Positions 12,066 to 24,594 of a stretch of 64,000 nt of DNA are shown in pieces. The notes beneath the pieces were generated by a model that was not told the DNA's origin, did no database searches, and worked only from the letters and a program-made list of their open reading frames with translations. Position 1 is the first letter of the stretch. Each line of letters starts with the position of its first letter. Both the position numbers and the translations under genes were made by a program. Source of the DNA: Lingula anatina (taxonomy: Eukaryota; Brachiopoda; Lingulata; Lingulida; Lingulidae); NCBI RefSeq assembly GCF_001039355.2, contig NW_019774369.1, forward strand, positions 78,563 through 142,562, in the 5' to 3' direction.

Positions 12066-13289
12066 ATATACAGTTAACACAGTCCATTATTTACCTATCA
12101 GGGCCACATTTTTTTTCTTCACTAGGTGATCACAGATATTTTTACTGGCAAATTTTGTATGCATTTTTGTCCTGTGAGATATTTAAAAAAAAAAAATTAA
12201 ATTTAAAAAAGAAAAAAAAAAAACATCATCAGCCAGCTGTTGGCCTTGGGGTTGCCTTGTACATGTTCCTTGTACATATTGCCTTTAAAAGTGGCTTTGA
12301 AGATTTTTTTCATGAAGAACCAGTTTATAAGGAGAATAATCCATGTCATGTTGGTTGACTCCCAAAAAATACTGTTTTAGTTTAAATAGCAATTTCTATA
12401 TGACAATTAACTTTTATATTGTACTGAAATTCTGATCTCCTTTAACTTGACATCAACTCAGATTGATGACTGCTACAGATAAGGTCAAGGGAGTGGCCAT
12501 ATTGCTAATGTACATATTATATATTAAAGAATAACAGGAACACTACAAAACAACATTTTTCTTAGCATGCTTTCCCATAAAAGAAATAATTGGAAAAACT
12601 AGAAATATGCACAGCTGTGATACCTGTGGTTTGACATGATAGACTACAATGAAAAAATGCCCTTGGCCTGGTTGATATGTAGAACTACAAAACCCAGTGA
12701 AAGGGAGTTTGAGTTATTACTGCAAATGTCCAGCTGTGTTTACATGTATAGGAACAGCAACAGGTCCATAAAGGCAGCCATGAGCATGGGTGGATCACGT
12801 TCACAATAGGTCTAAATTAGATCATAAATAGGCAATCTTACTTCATCAGGCAGCCAGATTACTTAACATGGGAGCTAAACAGATGGTGATCCTTTTTAAC
12901 CCGATTTACATGGCTGGAAAGGTCATTTTCTGTTTTTCATCTGATCTACAAGTTATGAATAGGACTTTAAGCAGTACTTCCATAGCAGCCTTGTTTGTGT
13001 CTTGATGACCAGTATCTGGAGAGCAGTATCAAAAATTTCATACCTTCATTCTTCTCCTCGGAGGCTGGATTAAAAACTGGTGAAGCCCACATGAATTTGA
13101 TGCTCCAGAATTATTTCATAACAAGTGCCCCCACCCCCTCCACCGTCTATATACTCAAATAAGTAAACATACTAACTGCTTCCCTGTCTTCATTTTTTTC
13201 TTTCTTTTTTAGTTTTCAAATCAGTTTCAACATTTCCCCGTAACCAAGGATAACAGAAGCCAGGATTTTACAGCAAAATAACCAGCTGA
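12066..13289. repeat. Segment B, copy 2 (1.22 kb)
   Basis: Second copy of the segment at 9579-10800, differing at a handful of positions. It continues into unique sequence after a longer A run. Confidence 0.9.
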
Positions 13290-16083
13290 AAAAAAATTAC
13301 CCTAACATAAAATACTGCCGTGATTAGGCATACCTTCTACTCAACTCTTTCAAATAACATTTAAATCCGATAAGACAGTTAATAGCTGTAATCAGCAAAC
13401 ATCAGGCATTCTTGGTAGAAATTGATGTAATAGAATATAACCTGCAACAAGCAGGGCAACCCCATCTGATACGGTAATTAATCACAATTTTCAAACTCCT
13501 TACTAATATTTTTTTTCTTGATTTTCAAGTTTTTGTATTTTCAATTTATCACAAAAAAATTAATTTTTGACAAGAGCTTAAGGATTTTTCAAGATTTTCA
13601 CACCATATTTTTCTGAAAGCAAAAACAAATTTTCTAAAATAGTATTTTTCAGCTTTGTTCAAATTCAGCGAGTTATTACCAACCCTGTTGTCAAAAACTA
13701 GAAGCTATCAGACTCTCAAAACTTCTCAGATGACTTTTAGCATGCAAAGAAACTGACTGGAATGAATGCACACTCCACAATGCCAACTCAAACACACATC
13801 ATGTCAACCTGTGTATAATACTTGAAAAGGGTTTTCAGCATGTAGAACCATGTGTATTTTTCCATGTGGTCGCTTTATGCGCAATTTGGCAGCAGCAACT
13901 GCAGAGAACTCCTGCTGGATTAGCTTGTGTTTAACATTTGACACTGAAAAGTTGGATTTTTTTTTACGTATATTTTTTCAATATCTTTTATCTTTAACAG
14001 TGATTTATGAAACAATTTTTTTTAAATCCACAATCTGCTACATGTTATTTTTTGAACCTATGGGAAATTGAACATCTTTGAACTTTTGATAAATCATGGA
14101 ACATTAAAAAAATTCAAAGTGAAATGTAAACTTCTTGTTACAGTTCACAAACATGAAACAATGCCCGTTTTAGTTGCCACCAAAGTTTCAAAATAAAAAC
14201 TTTTTACTGAACTCATTAAAGCTTCTGAACATATACCTAAGCACAAACAGAAAGGCAGTTGGATATGAAATAACACCAACTTTGTCACGATAACTAACCA
14301 CAAACCAAAACATTCACCATTTGACTGTTGAAATAAAGGAGAAGCTATCTAGGTACAACAAGAACAAATTGCCTTGCAAAATCTATGATGAAAATAATCA
14401 ATAAATAAATGAATCAAAATATTTAAAAACTCATTAAATCAAAATAATAAATAAATCTCTCATAGCATTAAACTGCAATCAGAACCTTTTCACTTATTTC
14501 CTACTAAACTAAAATATTAAGTCCTTTTTGTAAACTAATCAAAACTATGATCTCACTTGGCATCAAGCTCAAGGTATTCCCATTTCCTACATGCACAAAT
14601 TGGTCTAGACCATGTATGACATTGCCACATACAAATGCTACAAATAACTGCCCCCAAATAAAAACAGAACCATGTGTATAGTAAGCAGTAGGGGCTATCT
14701 AAACCAAGTGAAGAATAAAGATGTCAACTTAACATGTCAACGTCTTTCTTAACAACTATCAACAGTGATTTATAATTATGTTTCTCCTTTGGGTTGATTG
14801 CTGCAGTTAGTATCAAGAATAAATATCATGTCTACCATTGCATGTTAGAGTCTTGATGATAGAACAACAGTATATCACTTTCTAAAGTCAACTATGATGA
14901 TTATTTTTTACATAAGAGGTAAAGCCCATCAATAACTATATATTATGATCAGGAAAGATGGTCTTAAATAATCACACACAACTCCTGTTTCTTTTTTTTG
15001 TCTTTTCTGTTTTATAAATACCACCATTAGCTACAAATCATCATATTTAGTCTCCTATCAACTTGCCAACCTTTACTCCAGAGGAAATCATAGTTACCAG
15101 TGCCCCATTGCGAGTCCTCTTCTGCTAGCAGACAGTCAGCTAGTATCTCATGTGCTCACATCATAAGTTATTTTCAGAGAAAAAATCCACTGCTAGCAAT
15201 CCCAGGTCAAGTCTTTTAACATTCACAACTAATAAACATCTACTTTGCTCCTAGCTGGCTGGTTTAATAGTAAACTGCCTGCGAGGGTTAACTCAGCAAG
15301 GGCTTACACAGCAAACTAAGCTTTAGGAGAACTGCGTTTTGCCTCGACTTCTTTTTAATGTTCTCCCACTTGAAATGGGATACGGTGCTGTTGCTACCTG
15401 AAGTGAGAAAGACAGGCAGGCAGGCAGAAAAAGTCACCAAGCCAAGAAAAAAAGAAAAGCAACTAAATCTCTGCCTCAGCAATGGACGCGTGTGTCATGT
15501 TCCCTGCTACCTGTCACCTATTTATCCAGGTGTAACATTCAGGTAGTCACATCTGATTAATTACAACTCCCCAAGTAGATGTGGTTCACCGCTTGTTACT
15601 ACCATTAACCTTGTGAAGGGAAGTCTGTGTTGTAAGTGAGCAGCAAACATTAGTATTTACAGGCAGATTTCAGAGGCTTAGACAGGCAGAAAACTACCCA
15701 CAGTGGGAAGTCGGGAGAACATAATTAGCAAACATTCTGGAGATTCTGATGGTAAAGGTGCTCTCCCTAATCCCATCCAACAATATTTCACCTTTTTCAT
15801 CTTGTACATGCAATTTAGCATGATGTTAAATGTGCTGTGCTTTATAGAATAAATAACTAAAGATAACCAAAAAAGTTGACTGAAATATTCATTGTACAGA
15901 ATTGTCATCCAATTTTTTACCCTACCAAATGACATTGTACACAAGCCTCTATCATTATTGCAGTTTTGAGATAAAACATTATAGCTTGTAAATAACATCA
16001 TAAAAGCAAACAAACGATGTTCAATGAGAGCAAATAAAAGCAATTTTAATACAAGGAATTCACTAAAAAAAAAACCCTGAGAC

Positions 16084-16215
16084 AGCTTAATTCTCACTGT
16101 TGTAAATTAATCAATTAATAAATAATTGCCAAAATCTAAGTAAGCCCATTTCTGACTTATCCTGACATTTTTATCAAAATCAATCCATAACATTTTAAGT
16201 TAGTCTATTAACCAA

Positions 16216-16282
<67 letters not shown>

Positions 16283-16305
16283 AACAACCTCCTTGGTGGG
16301 GGGAT
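16084..16305. repeat. Interspersed repeat with internal (AAAT)n
   Basis: Related to 19509-19692 (shared CCCATTTCTGAC-like and ATCAAAATC-AT-CA segments, ending ACAACCTCCTTGG). An (AAAT) array of about 17 units occupies 16213-16282. Confidence 0.55.
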
Positions 16306-16910
16306 ATAAACTGCCAGTAATGTGTGCAGCAAGTATGAAGCAAGTCTGTGCTTTGCTTCCTAATCACATAGGCACAGCAGTAGAGAGGTGGGGATCTGGT
16401 TTAATTAGCTAGTGCACCTGTATCTCACCTGACTTTTTATATCTTTTGACATCTCTGAATGGTTAAAAATAGTGCACAGCAGTTCATTTCAGATACAGTA
16501 TCCCACTGGTCTTTATTTAGTTTTTGCCTAATGCATAGGACTTTTATAAGGTAAATAAAAAAAAAAGATGGAAAATAATTTTCTCGAATTAATCACACTA
16601 CTAGCTTGATGCAAGCAGGTGAGTCAGCAAAATATTTCGGCCTACTCGTTGAATTCTTCAATTTTTTTTAAACATTAATTTCACATTCCTATCCTGAGTG
16701 TCTTAAAAGATGTACGTTAAGTGCTAGACACATCAGTTAAATGTCTAAGCCCACTCATTAAATTCCTTACATTTCGTTTCATAATTTTTTGCCAAGCTTT
16801 CCTAAAGGAAGTTCAAAGTGATATAGAAGTCACTGTACATGCTTTATGCGGTTATTATCCCTACCTATTCAGTGAACTTCTGAATTTTTTTCATTCTCTT
16901 ATTTTTTATT

Positions 16911-16947
16911 ACCTCCGCCAAGGAGGTTATGTTTTCACCCCTGCTTA
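16911..16947 (+). repeat. Short copy of CCTCCGCCAAGGAGGTTATG repeat
   Basis: ACCTCCGCCAAGGAGG followed by TTATGTTTTCACCCC. This is the head of an interspersed repeat I associate with marine invertebrate genomes. Only the head is visible here. Confidence 0.5.
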
Positions 16948-17236
16948 AAACCTAGTAGACATCTGTCAGAAGAAAATTTTCATTTCTCTATTCACATAAC
17001 ACTTCATTTTCTAGTTAAGATGACTGTATAAAAATGAATTTTTAAAAATAATCTAGGAATTGACAAATTTTAGATATTCAAAATGGAACAAAGTTTGGGC
17101 TGAAAATGAAACGATCATGTTGGAACAAGAAACTTATTCTCCCTGCATTAAAATGAAGCCCAAACACCCTAAAAAATAACAAGCTTCAATAATTTCAAAA
17201 CATGTACGATTTTACTCTCAAACACTTTTTACAAAC

Positions 17237-18451
17237 CTGTCAGTTTCGCTGGACACTGAAACCTTGACATTCTGGTTTTCATCAGGCTTGTCTTCAGGTG
17301 TGTCTTCTTGGGCGATGATCTCGCTTTTATCTGTGGACTTTTCTGCAGGTTTTTCTTCTTTTGATTCCTCTTTTTCTTTGTCTTTTTTCCAACGTTTAGA
17401 ATAGCGCAGGTAGGAAGGTTGCAGACCTGCCTCAGGTTCACTGGAAGACGTTGTCTCTGGTCCGTACTTTGTAGACACAGCTGCCAGCTGCTTTCTACGT
17501 TCTTCTTTATAGCGAGACATTCGCTCTGCTCGACTCTCTGTGTCAAAGTATGTAGGTTTTTCTGCTTCAGTCAGTGTTGGCTTTTCATTTTTTGAAACAT
17601 CTGATGAAGAATTTGACTCCTGGGGTTTGCTGCTGCCATGTTTAACTGAAGATACTGCTGTTGGCTTAGAATCAGAGTCCTCAGAAACTGGCTTTTTACC
17701 TTCGTCTTTGTAGCGTGACCTCCTATCTGTACGGCTTTCAGAGTTGGTCATGACAGTGTTTACATTTTTTACAACATCAGAGGAAGAATCTGACTCCTGA
17801 GATTTTCTGTCGCTAATTCTGTCACGTCTAGTTGTGGTCGCTGTTCTTGATTGAGTCTTGGCATTATCTTTCAGTGATGTCACCTGTCCATTCTGTTCAG
17901 CAACTTCTGAAACTGGCCTAGATTTATTCCGCTGTGAAGACAACCTCTGTGAAGATGATGTACTGGAAACCTTCTCTTTACTATCTTCGTTTGTTGAGTC
18001 AACAGAAGAATGCGAAGATCCAACACGAGTCTTTGTAGACTTCTCGTGATTTGACGATATTCCTCGTGATGCCCGTGTAGAACGAGTTCCCAAGCTCTCA
18101 CTGGTGCCAGAAGAAGGCGGAGAAACCCGAGAACTCTTGGAAACATCACCACTGCTGCTTCCTGTCGTTCTACTCGATTCAGCTTGCCGTCGTCGAGAAC
18201 TTAGAAAACTGGACTGTTTCTCTGGTCCAGCACTTTCTTCAGTTTTTGAAGATGACTTGGAATTTCTGGCAGCTCGAAGTCTTGAAGATAATGTTTCTTT
18301 TGGTGGGGTCACTGTGGACCTGTTTTTTCTTGTCCCAGTCCCTGTCCCACCATCTTGCTCTGTGGAATATTCCTTTATCCTTGACCTCCAGTTGTAGCGA
18401 TCTGACCCCTTGTCTGAATCTTTACTGTCTGTAGATCCTTGCCTTGAATAT
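17237..18451 (-). CDS. SVIL: Exon G: supervillin signature region
   Basis: This 1,215-nt phase 2-2 exon encodes 405 residues, from acceptor ttttcacag to donor GACAG|gtttgt. It starts RYSRQGSTDSKDSD and is Ser/Arg/Thr-rich throughout. Near its 3' end (about 17480-17545) lies ESRAERMSRYKEERRKQLA, then KYG, then YLRYSKRWKKDKE. This matches the vertebrate supervillin element [23 protein letters not shown] with its downstream Y-L-x-R-Y segment, in the same order. A weaker second copy, ESRTDRRSRYKDEGKKP, occurs about 60 residues earlier (about 17690-17750). Both are preceded by a related QES(D/N)SSSDV segment, so this is an internal duplication. In the family this part lies N-terminal to the gelsolin-like repeats. 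The call rests on motif recognition, without alignment. Confidence 0.85.
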
Positions 18452-18841
18452 CTGTGAAAACACAATCACAATCTTTGAAAACACAACCATAATCTGAGGA
18501 TACTCAATCAAGAACTACTAACACAATTTACCAAAATGCAATGCAGCAATTGCAAAGACGAGCTACAACATACATTGGGCATATCAAAAATACCTAAAAT
18601 CATATTTCTTGTAAAAGTAAATTAGGCATATGGATTCTTTCATATGCAAAAAAAGTAAAAATAATTTGGCCAAATGTCTGATTCTGACCCTAAGACGTGT
18701 ATCTTTTAGACAGAGACTCAATTACACAATAGCACATAGATATAAAGGCTCCAGATAAATTCATTAAAGTACACACATCATCATCTCATCAATATAAATA
18801 TCATAGGACCAAATTTCTCATTCTTTCATGCACTTATTTAC
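18452..18841 (-). other. Intron F-G
   Basis: This 390-base intron has clean donor and acceptor sites and no feature inside. Confidence 0.7.
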
Positions 18842-18907
18842 CTGCTGGATCCGTTTCTCTCTGTGACACTTTCACTGCTCTTCCTGATAGAACTGTCTGG
18901 TCGCAAC
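18842..18907 (-). CDS. SVIL: Exon F, second of two tandemly duplicated small exons
   Basis: This 66-nt symmetric exon (phase 2-2) runs from acceptor ctctttag to donor AGCAG|gtaaat. It encodes LRPDSSIRKSSESVTERNGS plus one Ser. Compared with exon E, it keeps the LR-x-D opening and the SESVTERNGSS ending and lacks three residues in the middle. The pair adds a short basic, phospho-acceptor-rich repeat just before exon G. Confidence 0.75.
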
Positions 18908-19132
18908 CTAAAGAGAAAGAAAAACATATGGTAATTGTTAAACACATTCTTAATCTTCTCAATATCAAATATATGTAGCAATTGAAATAGCAATATCCTT
19001 TCAGCACAATTATAGCAAAATGACTCATCATTTTATTTAGACTGCAAGGGAATTATATATAGGACATCAGATACATCAGAATTGTTATTTCATATGATTA
19101 TGGTGTTTAAATTTTCACAGAAACAATTTTAC

Positions 19133-19207
19133 CTGCTAGATCCATTTCTTTCAGTGACACTTTCACTTATTTTTCTGGATGAGCCACTGGAACCATCAGC
19201 CCTCAGC
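19133..19207 (-). CDS. SVIL: Exon E, first of two tandemly duplicated small exons
   Basis: This 75-nt symmetric exon (phase 2-2) runs from acceptor cttccag to donor AGCAG|gtaaaa. It encodes LRADGSSGSSRKISESVTER followed by NGSS. It is clearly related to exon F about 0.23 kb downstream: both share SESVTERNGSS and the same phase and donor sequence, so one is a duplicate of the other. Symmetric phase means either can be skipped without shifting the frame. Confidence 0.75.
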
Positions 19208-21284
19208 CTGGAAGAAAAGAAACAAAATGTGTGTTCATTTTATATTACAAACATCTTCATTTAAATAAGATTATCAGGGCCATAAGCAGATGTATTTCAG
19301 AAGTATTTTTCAGCAAAAAATCAAACAGGTTAAGTTTCATGTAGGCTGTTGTGGTAAGCATCAGAAAACCAAGCTGAGGAAGAAAGAATGCCAGGCATGA
19401 AAAACATGATGGAAACAACTGATGAACAATATGACATGATCACAAATAGAGTAAGAGAATTACATACATTACTAGAAAAGCACTCAGAGGCAGACCTCCG
19501 CCAAGGCAGCTTAATTCTAAATATTTATGAACTGAGTAATAAATGGATCACCATCAAAATCTAATCAATTCTATGTTATCCTATTTCTGACCTATCTTAA
19601 TTTTTTTTTCAAAATCCACCCATCAATTTCTGAGTATTTGTTTACTGTTAACTAACAACCAATTTACAACCTCCTTGGCAAAAACAACCTCCTTAGCAAA
19701 GGCAACAATAAAAAAAATTGCTACACAAAACTCCGTTTGTTGGGCAAAACCAAACACAAACATATTTGCTCCATGTTAAATATACCTGTGATAGTGTATA
19801 AATGGAAACAAGAAAGTCACAAATACAGTACCCCAGCTTGGCACCATATCAGGGTTACACCTGTGAACATCATTACTATCACCACAAGAAGCTCCTTTAC
19901 TGTCAGACAAGACTGCTAGATTCTGTGAACACAGGTATTCTGGACACTTTCACATCATTTCCAACTTAAATACCACTTGGTTAGAATAAGTCACTGCATT
20001 AACACATCAAATATGGCTCCCCAAACACAGTCTTAAAACCCTAAATCATTAGTGCAAAGTGCCTAACATACCAGATATTTATCTTCCATTTGAAACTTTT
20101 TACTTTATACCCAATCAAATCTATTTATGTACTTTCAAACACTAGATCCAAACCCACTTTCCTGATAATTTTTATTGCAGTTATCCAAACCAAATTTCAC
20201 CATTCTTTGGTCATTATAACCTTCTTTCTTTAACATCTTTTAAAGGTTATGTACTTGATACAAGGCATTTCAAGTCGCATAATTCCCATCAGTTATAAAA
20301 CTTGCTTTATTCTGTACAAAAATGTTTACCTCTGTAGGCTCTGTAGATCTCAACAATAAGGACACCTGGTACTTGAAAGAGGCTTAAGTTACACCTGATG
20401 TGAACTGGCCTTTTAACCATATCTGGGTTGGCTGAGGATAAGCCATTTACCCAGACTTTACTTGTACTTCTCTCCTAATAATAGGTCACACTTTTTGTAC
20501 AGCTTGTAACATCATAAGGTAAATGGTGCAATTTTGAGGATAATTGGTGAGATTAGACAGGCGGGGAAAATATCTAAGTTTTTTTTTTTTTTTGCAACAT
20601 ATTTGTCACGTCATATTATAATAATATAAAATTCTGCATTAGTCATCCAAAATAAGAATCATAGCATGTCTTAAAATATTTGTGTTGCAATTTTAAAAAC
20701 ATTTCACTGTGGCATAATATCCATTTTTGTATTAAAAAAAATTAACTTTGTTTGTAAGGGCTGTAATATAAATCTAGCATGAGAAGCTAGCTTTACCTGT
20801 TACAATATATGTATGAACCTAATCATCTAATGGCTAATTATATTCAGGTGTCAGGCTTATTTTCTTTATTAAAAAATGGGTGACACACTGAAGCATTTTT
20901 TTGGTTTGTAGCTCTAATCCAAAATACATGTTGCAACTTAACCAATTCCTATCCGATTCTTTTTCAATAGTCAAATATTGCATTATATAAGAGCACAAGG
21001 TAAGATGATAGGAAAAGCTGTATTTTTACTTTGCTATAATAATAAAAAGTTTTCTATATTAGTTTTCTTTATTGCTGTAAACTATCCAGGGATTGGCTTA
21101 AACAGAAACAAACTAAGGCAATGAAATTTTGGCAAAAACCAGTGAAATATTCCTATATGTGCAAAAAAAGAAAATGTTTAGGACTTGATGAAAGTTTACT
21201 ATAAAAATATATACCCAGTCATTTATAAATTCTAAAGCAAGTCTACAACATAAAACTGTCTAAATGTCCTAACAGATAACTTAC
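19208..21284 (-). other. Intron D-E
   Basis: This 2.1 kb intron contains one copy of the CCTCCGCCAAGG-type interspersed repeat (about 19490-19692) and a poly-T run at about 20580. Nothing else was seen. Confidence 0.7.
19490..19692 (-). repeat. Interspersed repeat copy
   Basis: GACCTCCGCCAAGG at one end and ACAACCTCCTTGGC at the other, with the same internal segments as 16084-16305. Confidence 0.5.
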
Positions 21285-21480
21285 TTTGACCTGGAAGCGG
21301 AGGACAGAGGCTCAGTCCCCCTGGAAGGGGTATAAGATGTATCATAAGATCGCCCAGACCCCCGGGAACTCCTGCCAGTATCGTAGCTGCTGTATCTGGA
21401 GCTCATGGTGCTGTCATTGCTGAAGTCAGCCACATCAAACGTATGACTTCTATTGATGTATGGAGTTCTTAGACTGGATC
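21285..21480 (-). CDS. SVIL: Exon D of supervillin-like gene
   Basis: This 196-nt exon enters in phase 1 and leaves in phase 2, between acceptor tattttcag and donor AAA|gtaagt. It encodes about 65 residues, beginning SSLRTPYINRSHTFDVADFS and ending with repeated Ser-Arg-Gly-Tyr segments (SSRYSSYDTGRSSRGSG). An in-frame Met (STMSSRYSS) is the first ATG in frame for any transcript entering at exon C, so it is a candidate start for a short isoform. No globular domain is visible. Confidence 0.75.
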
Positions 21481-24477
21481 CTGAAAATATGAAGACAGTG
21501 TTATATAATGTGAGTTAATTCATTTCCATTCTTGATTAAAGGTATTCTATCCATAATCCACCTCTAAAATATACCATCATCACAATTCCTATGTTTGCTT
21601 CAAAGCTACTTATCTTTCTTGCTTTTCAAGACTGAAAATGATAAAAGCCCTAAAATAAAAGTACCTGACGTTGATATTTCCTTCTGAGCAATTATCCCTG
21701 AATAGGAGAAAACAGCTAAGTATTTATTATTATTATTATTATTATTTTTTTTTTTGTAAATGAAAATTTGGCAAGAAAAACCTGGACAGGATGTCGTCAA
21801 GGCTTTGTGCATTGATAAAACCCAAATCAGTCTCAGTCAATCAGAGGACGATGTAAACAGGGATTGTGCATGTTGCCTTGAAATTACTGCTCTAAACTGT
21901 AACGTCAGGTCATAAGATACTATTGTAAAGCAAAGATCTTATCTCATACTACAAGATGAAAATTTTATTGCCAATTTATCTTAATGCTATTCTGAAAAGA
22001 ATGTCATTCACTGAAAAACAACTGAATATTAGGTAGATAATACAAGATAACACCACAGTCCAGATAAGTCACCTTACATAAACCTAAACTGTTTTCTGGA
22101 GAAAATTTGGTCCCAAAAAACTAAATAGATTCACTTGCACACTCTGGCACCTCTACTCAGAAAAAGAATAACAAATATTCCAAACAGATCCTAACAAGAC
22201 ATTCGCTTCCTTTTACATTATCTAGCTTGGGAATTTCATTATCTAGGTTGGGAATAAAAGTACCTTGTTAGCAGTTTGTTTATACAAGGCTACTGTCAAA
22301 GCCTGCCTTCTATAGTCAATAGCTGGTCTGACAAAAAAACTTGATTTCTTTTTAGGGACATGATATTTTAGTCGTACATAAAACTTGACAAAGATGCTGG
22401 GGACGAGTGGTTACCAAGTCTTCGTCATGACCTGCTATCAGTTCATTGTGTTCTGTATCAACCTTAAAGGTACCACAATCACTCACTCACTAAATTTGAA
22501 CAAAACTGATGAATTGTATTTTCCAAAATCAGGTTTTTTCCAGTAATAATTAAAAAGATTGTTTAAAAGTTCTTAAAAAAGAAAGAGTTCAGTTTGCAAC
22601 TGTACGTATGCTTTTAATGACTCAGTAAATACAATAAGTTCTGAAAAAATAGGATAGTACAGTTAGCATGGAGGATGAGATTTGTTAGCTATTGCCAAAT
22701 GCAGGATAGTACCGGGTACCTCTTTCATGCAAAAGAAATTTTTTTAAAATTGGGTGCTTTGAAGAGAAGCTGGTACTAGTCTTACAGGAGGGGAGTGAAA
22801 GGTCAATAACACAGAGTACAAGGAATGTAAAATACACTGAAAAAAAAAAAAAACATTTTACAAACGGTGTGACAATTAATTTACAATTTTCAAATACTTC
22901 TTATACTTATTTACATACATGGTCCATTATAAAATTGTACAAATATTGTTTCACACCTGTAGGGCAATTATCTTAATTCATTAGCCCAATGCAATACACT
23001 TACCTCAATGAGCAAGATGCAATGTGCAACAGATATTAATTGTACTAGTACTGCCATTTCCTTTTCCTTTTACCAAAACAAATATCATTTCAACTGCATT
23101 AGCATTTCTTTTGAGTGTACTTTTCAGAATCCATTTCTTCACTTGTTAATGGAAAAGTCCCAAGGACAAGAAGTCTTGTGCTATTCTTTACTGCTATGTG
23201 TACATTTACCTGAGATGTACCTGTACCAGGTGACTTACCTGAACGTGTCAAATCTCCATCTCCAGTGAGCCTTTGTTAGCTTGTAAGTAGTCAATTTATA
23301 TAAATACGGATGTGCAAACTGGTGTGAGTAATATCTGTCTGAGAAGCAGATTTAATTAACAAAGGATCTCTCATCTTAACAAAGGTTGTGGTTTCAATAT
23401 GAGGTAATAAAAAGCATACATACAAGGCCCTATACCACCTTCAAAATGAGCCATGAGAGGGTTTTCACAACACACATAAGGACAGACACAGGGCACGTTC
23501 AAACCTGGTCTAACATTAACCAGAACTTGACTACACTGAGTCACCAAATCTCCAGATTGCATTACACTGGATTTACATTAAGTTATATAGTGTGATGGCA
23601 ATCCCTATGGTATCTGGTCATCTAGTGACATCATTCAGTCTATTTCCAATCTAAGTCTGTCCAGGTGTAAATGTGTCTATTGCACGCACCTGTACAATAG
23701 AACAGATCTTACCTAAAACTTAGATACACTTCAAGACTTCATGCCTGTAGACAGCATACACCGTTTATGTACTGCTTGTCGCATTTGGATATTTACTTAC
23801 GAAATCATACCTTGAATAAATATTGATCATTCATGCTGACTTCAGCGTTAAAATGTAGAATACTTACTGACAACAGTTGCTTAAAACCCTACAGTAACGT
23901 TAGCAGTTGGACTTGCAACTTTTAATGACATAACTTGGATAATTCTTAAAAATTAATAAATATGCTTACTTTGACTGCCGCACTGGTTCACCTTATTTAT
24001 AGTTTTAATATCTGTGAACATTACTGGATAAAATGGAACACAGAACATAGGCAAACTTCAAGCTAATCTCAAAGGACTCTTCTATCTGATCCATCAAAGA
24101 CCAAATATTTTGTAAAGCAAATGAATCATTGCCTGGGCATTTATTCTAAAACAAAAGAACAACTGCAAAATCATTACAGTTTTATCAAATCACATTTACT
24201 TTTGTTTTTTATTTAAAGTCATAAGTAAAAAGTGTGTTCCATAATACTTACACCAGCCCTGTGCATACCTATGTCTCCACTGTAGAATAAATTAATAACT
24301 TTCTTTTGTGACATGTGTAAATATGTTGTCTTACTACTTCCCTGGGTGCAGAGTGATCTTATTAATACACACACTCAGTCACATGCACACAAACATGCAT
24401 GCTTACACAAACAAACATGCATGCCGACACAAACACATACACACAAAAAAATGCACGCATGCACACACTGTCCTTAC
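21481..24477 (-). other. Intron C-D
   Basis: This 3.0 kb intron has simple AT-rich sequence with an ATT/poly-T tract just downstream, a poly-A run near 22840 and a CA-rich imperfect microsatellite at 24365-24470. No coding signal was found. Confidence 0.7.
21721..21757. repeat. (ATT)n and poly-T tract
   Basis: Eight or so ATT units followed by a T run. Confidence 0.8.
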
Positions 24478-24594
24478 CTGTGTTGTAGTCGCCACTTCCT
24501 GAAACGTATTTGGAACGCAAATAGCCACTGTCGTAGCCAGTGCTAGGGCTGGAGTATTTTTCAGACTCAGAACGAGTGATGTAACGGCGGCGCC
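24478..24594 (-). CDS. SVIL: Exon C of supervillin-like gene
   Basis: This 117-nt phase 1-1 exon lies between acceptor tttacag and donor ACAG|gtaagg. It encodes 39 residues, starting RRRYITRSESEKYSS and continuing with a Tyr/Ser/Gly-rich stretch (YDSGYLRSKYVSGSGDYN). It has the disordered, basic character of the rest of the N-terminal region. A (CA)n-type microsatellite lies immediately downstream of the donor. If an internal promoter at about 34.4 kb is used, this would be the first coding-frame exon reached by that transcript. Confidence 0.75.

Larger units (their letters stand above)
9072..17236 (-). other. Intron G-H, with A-B-A-C-B duplication
   Basis: This 8.2 kb intron holds the 1.2 kb duplicated blocks (9.5-13.3 kb), a long poly-A tract, an (AAAT)n array and two copies of an interspersed repeat. 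No exon was recognised. Confidence 0.6.

Noticed and set aside
15678-16097. Minus-strand 139-codon hydrophobic open frame
   Set aside because: Phe/Leu-rich text typical of AT-rich intron; no domain or splice signals.
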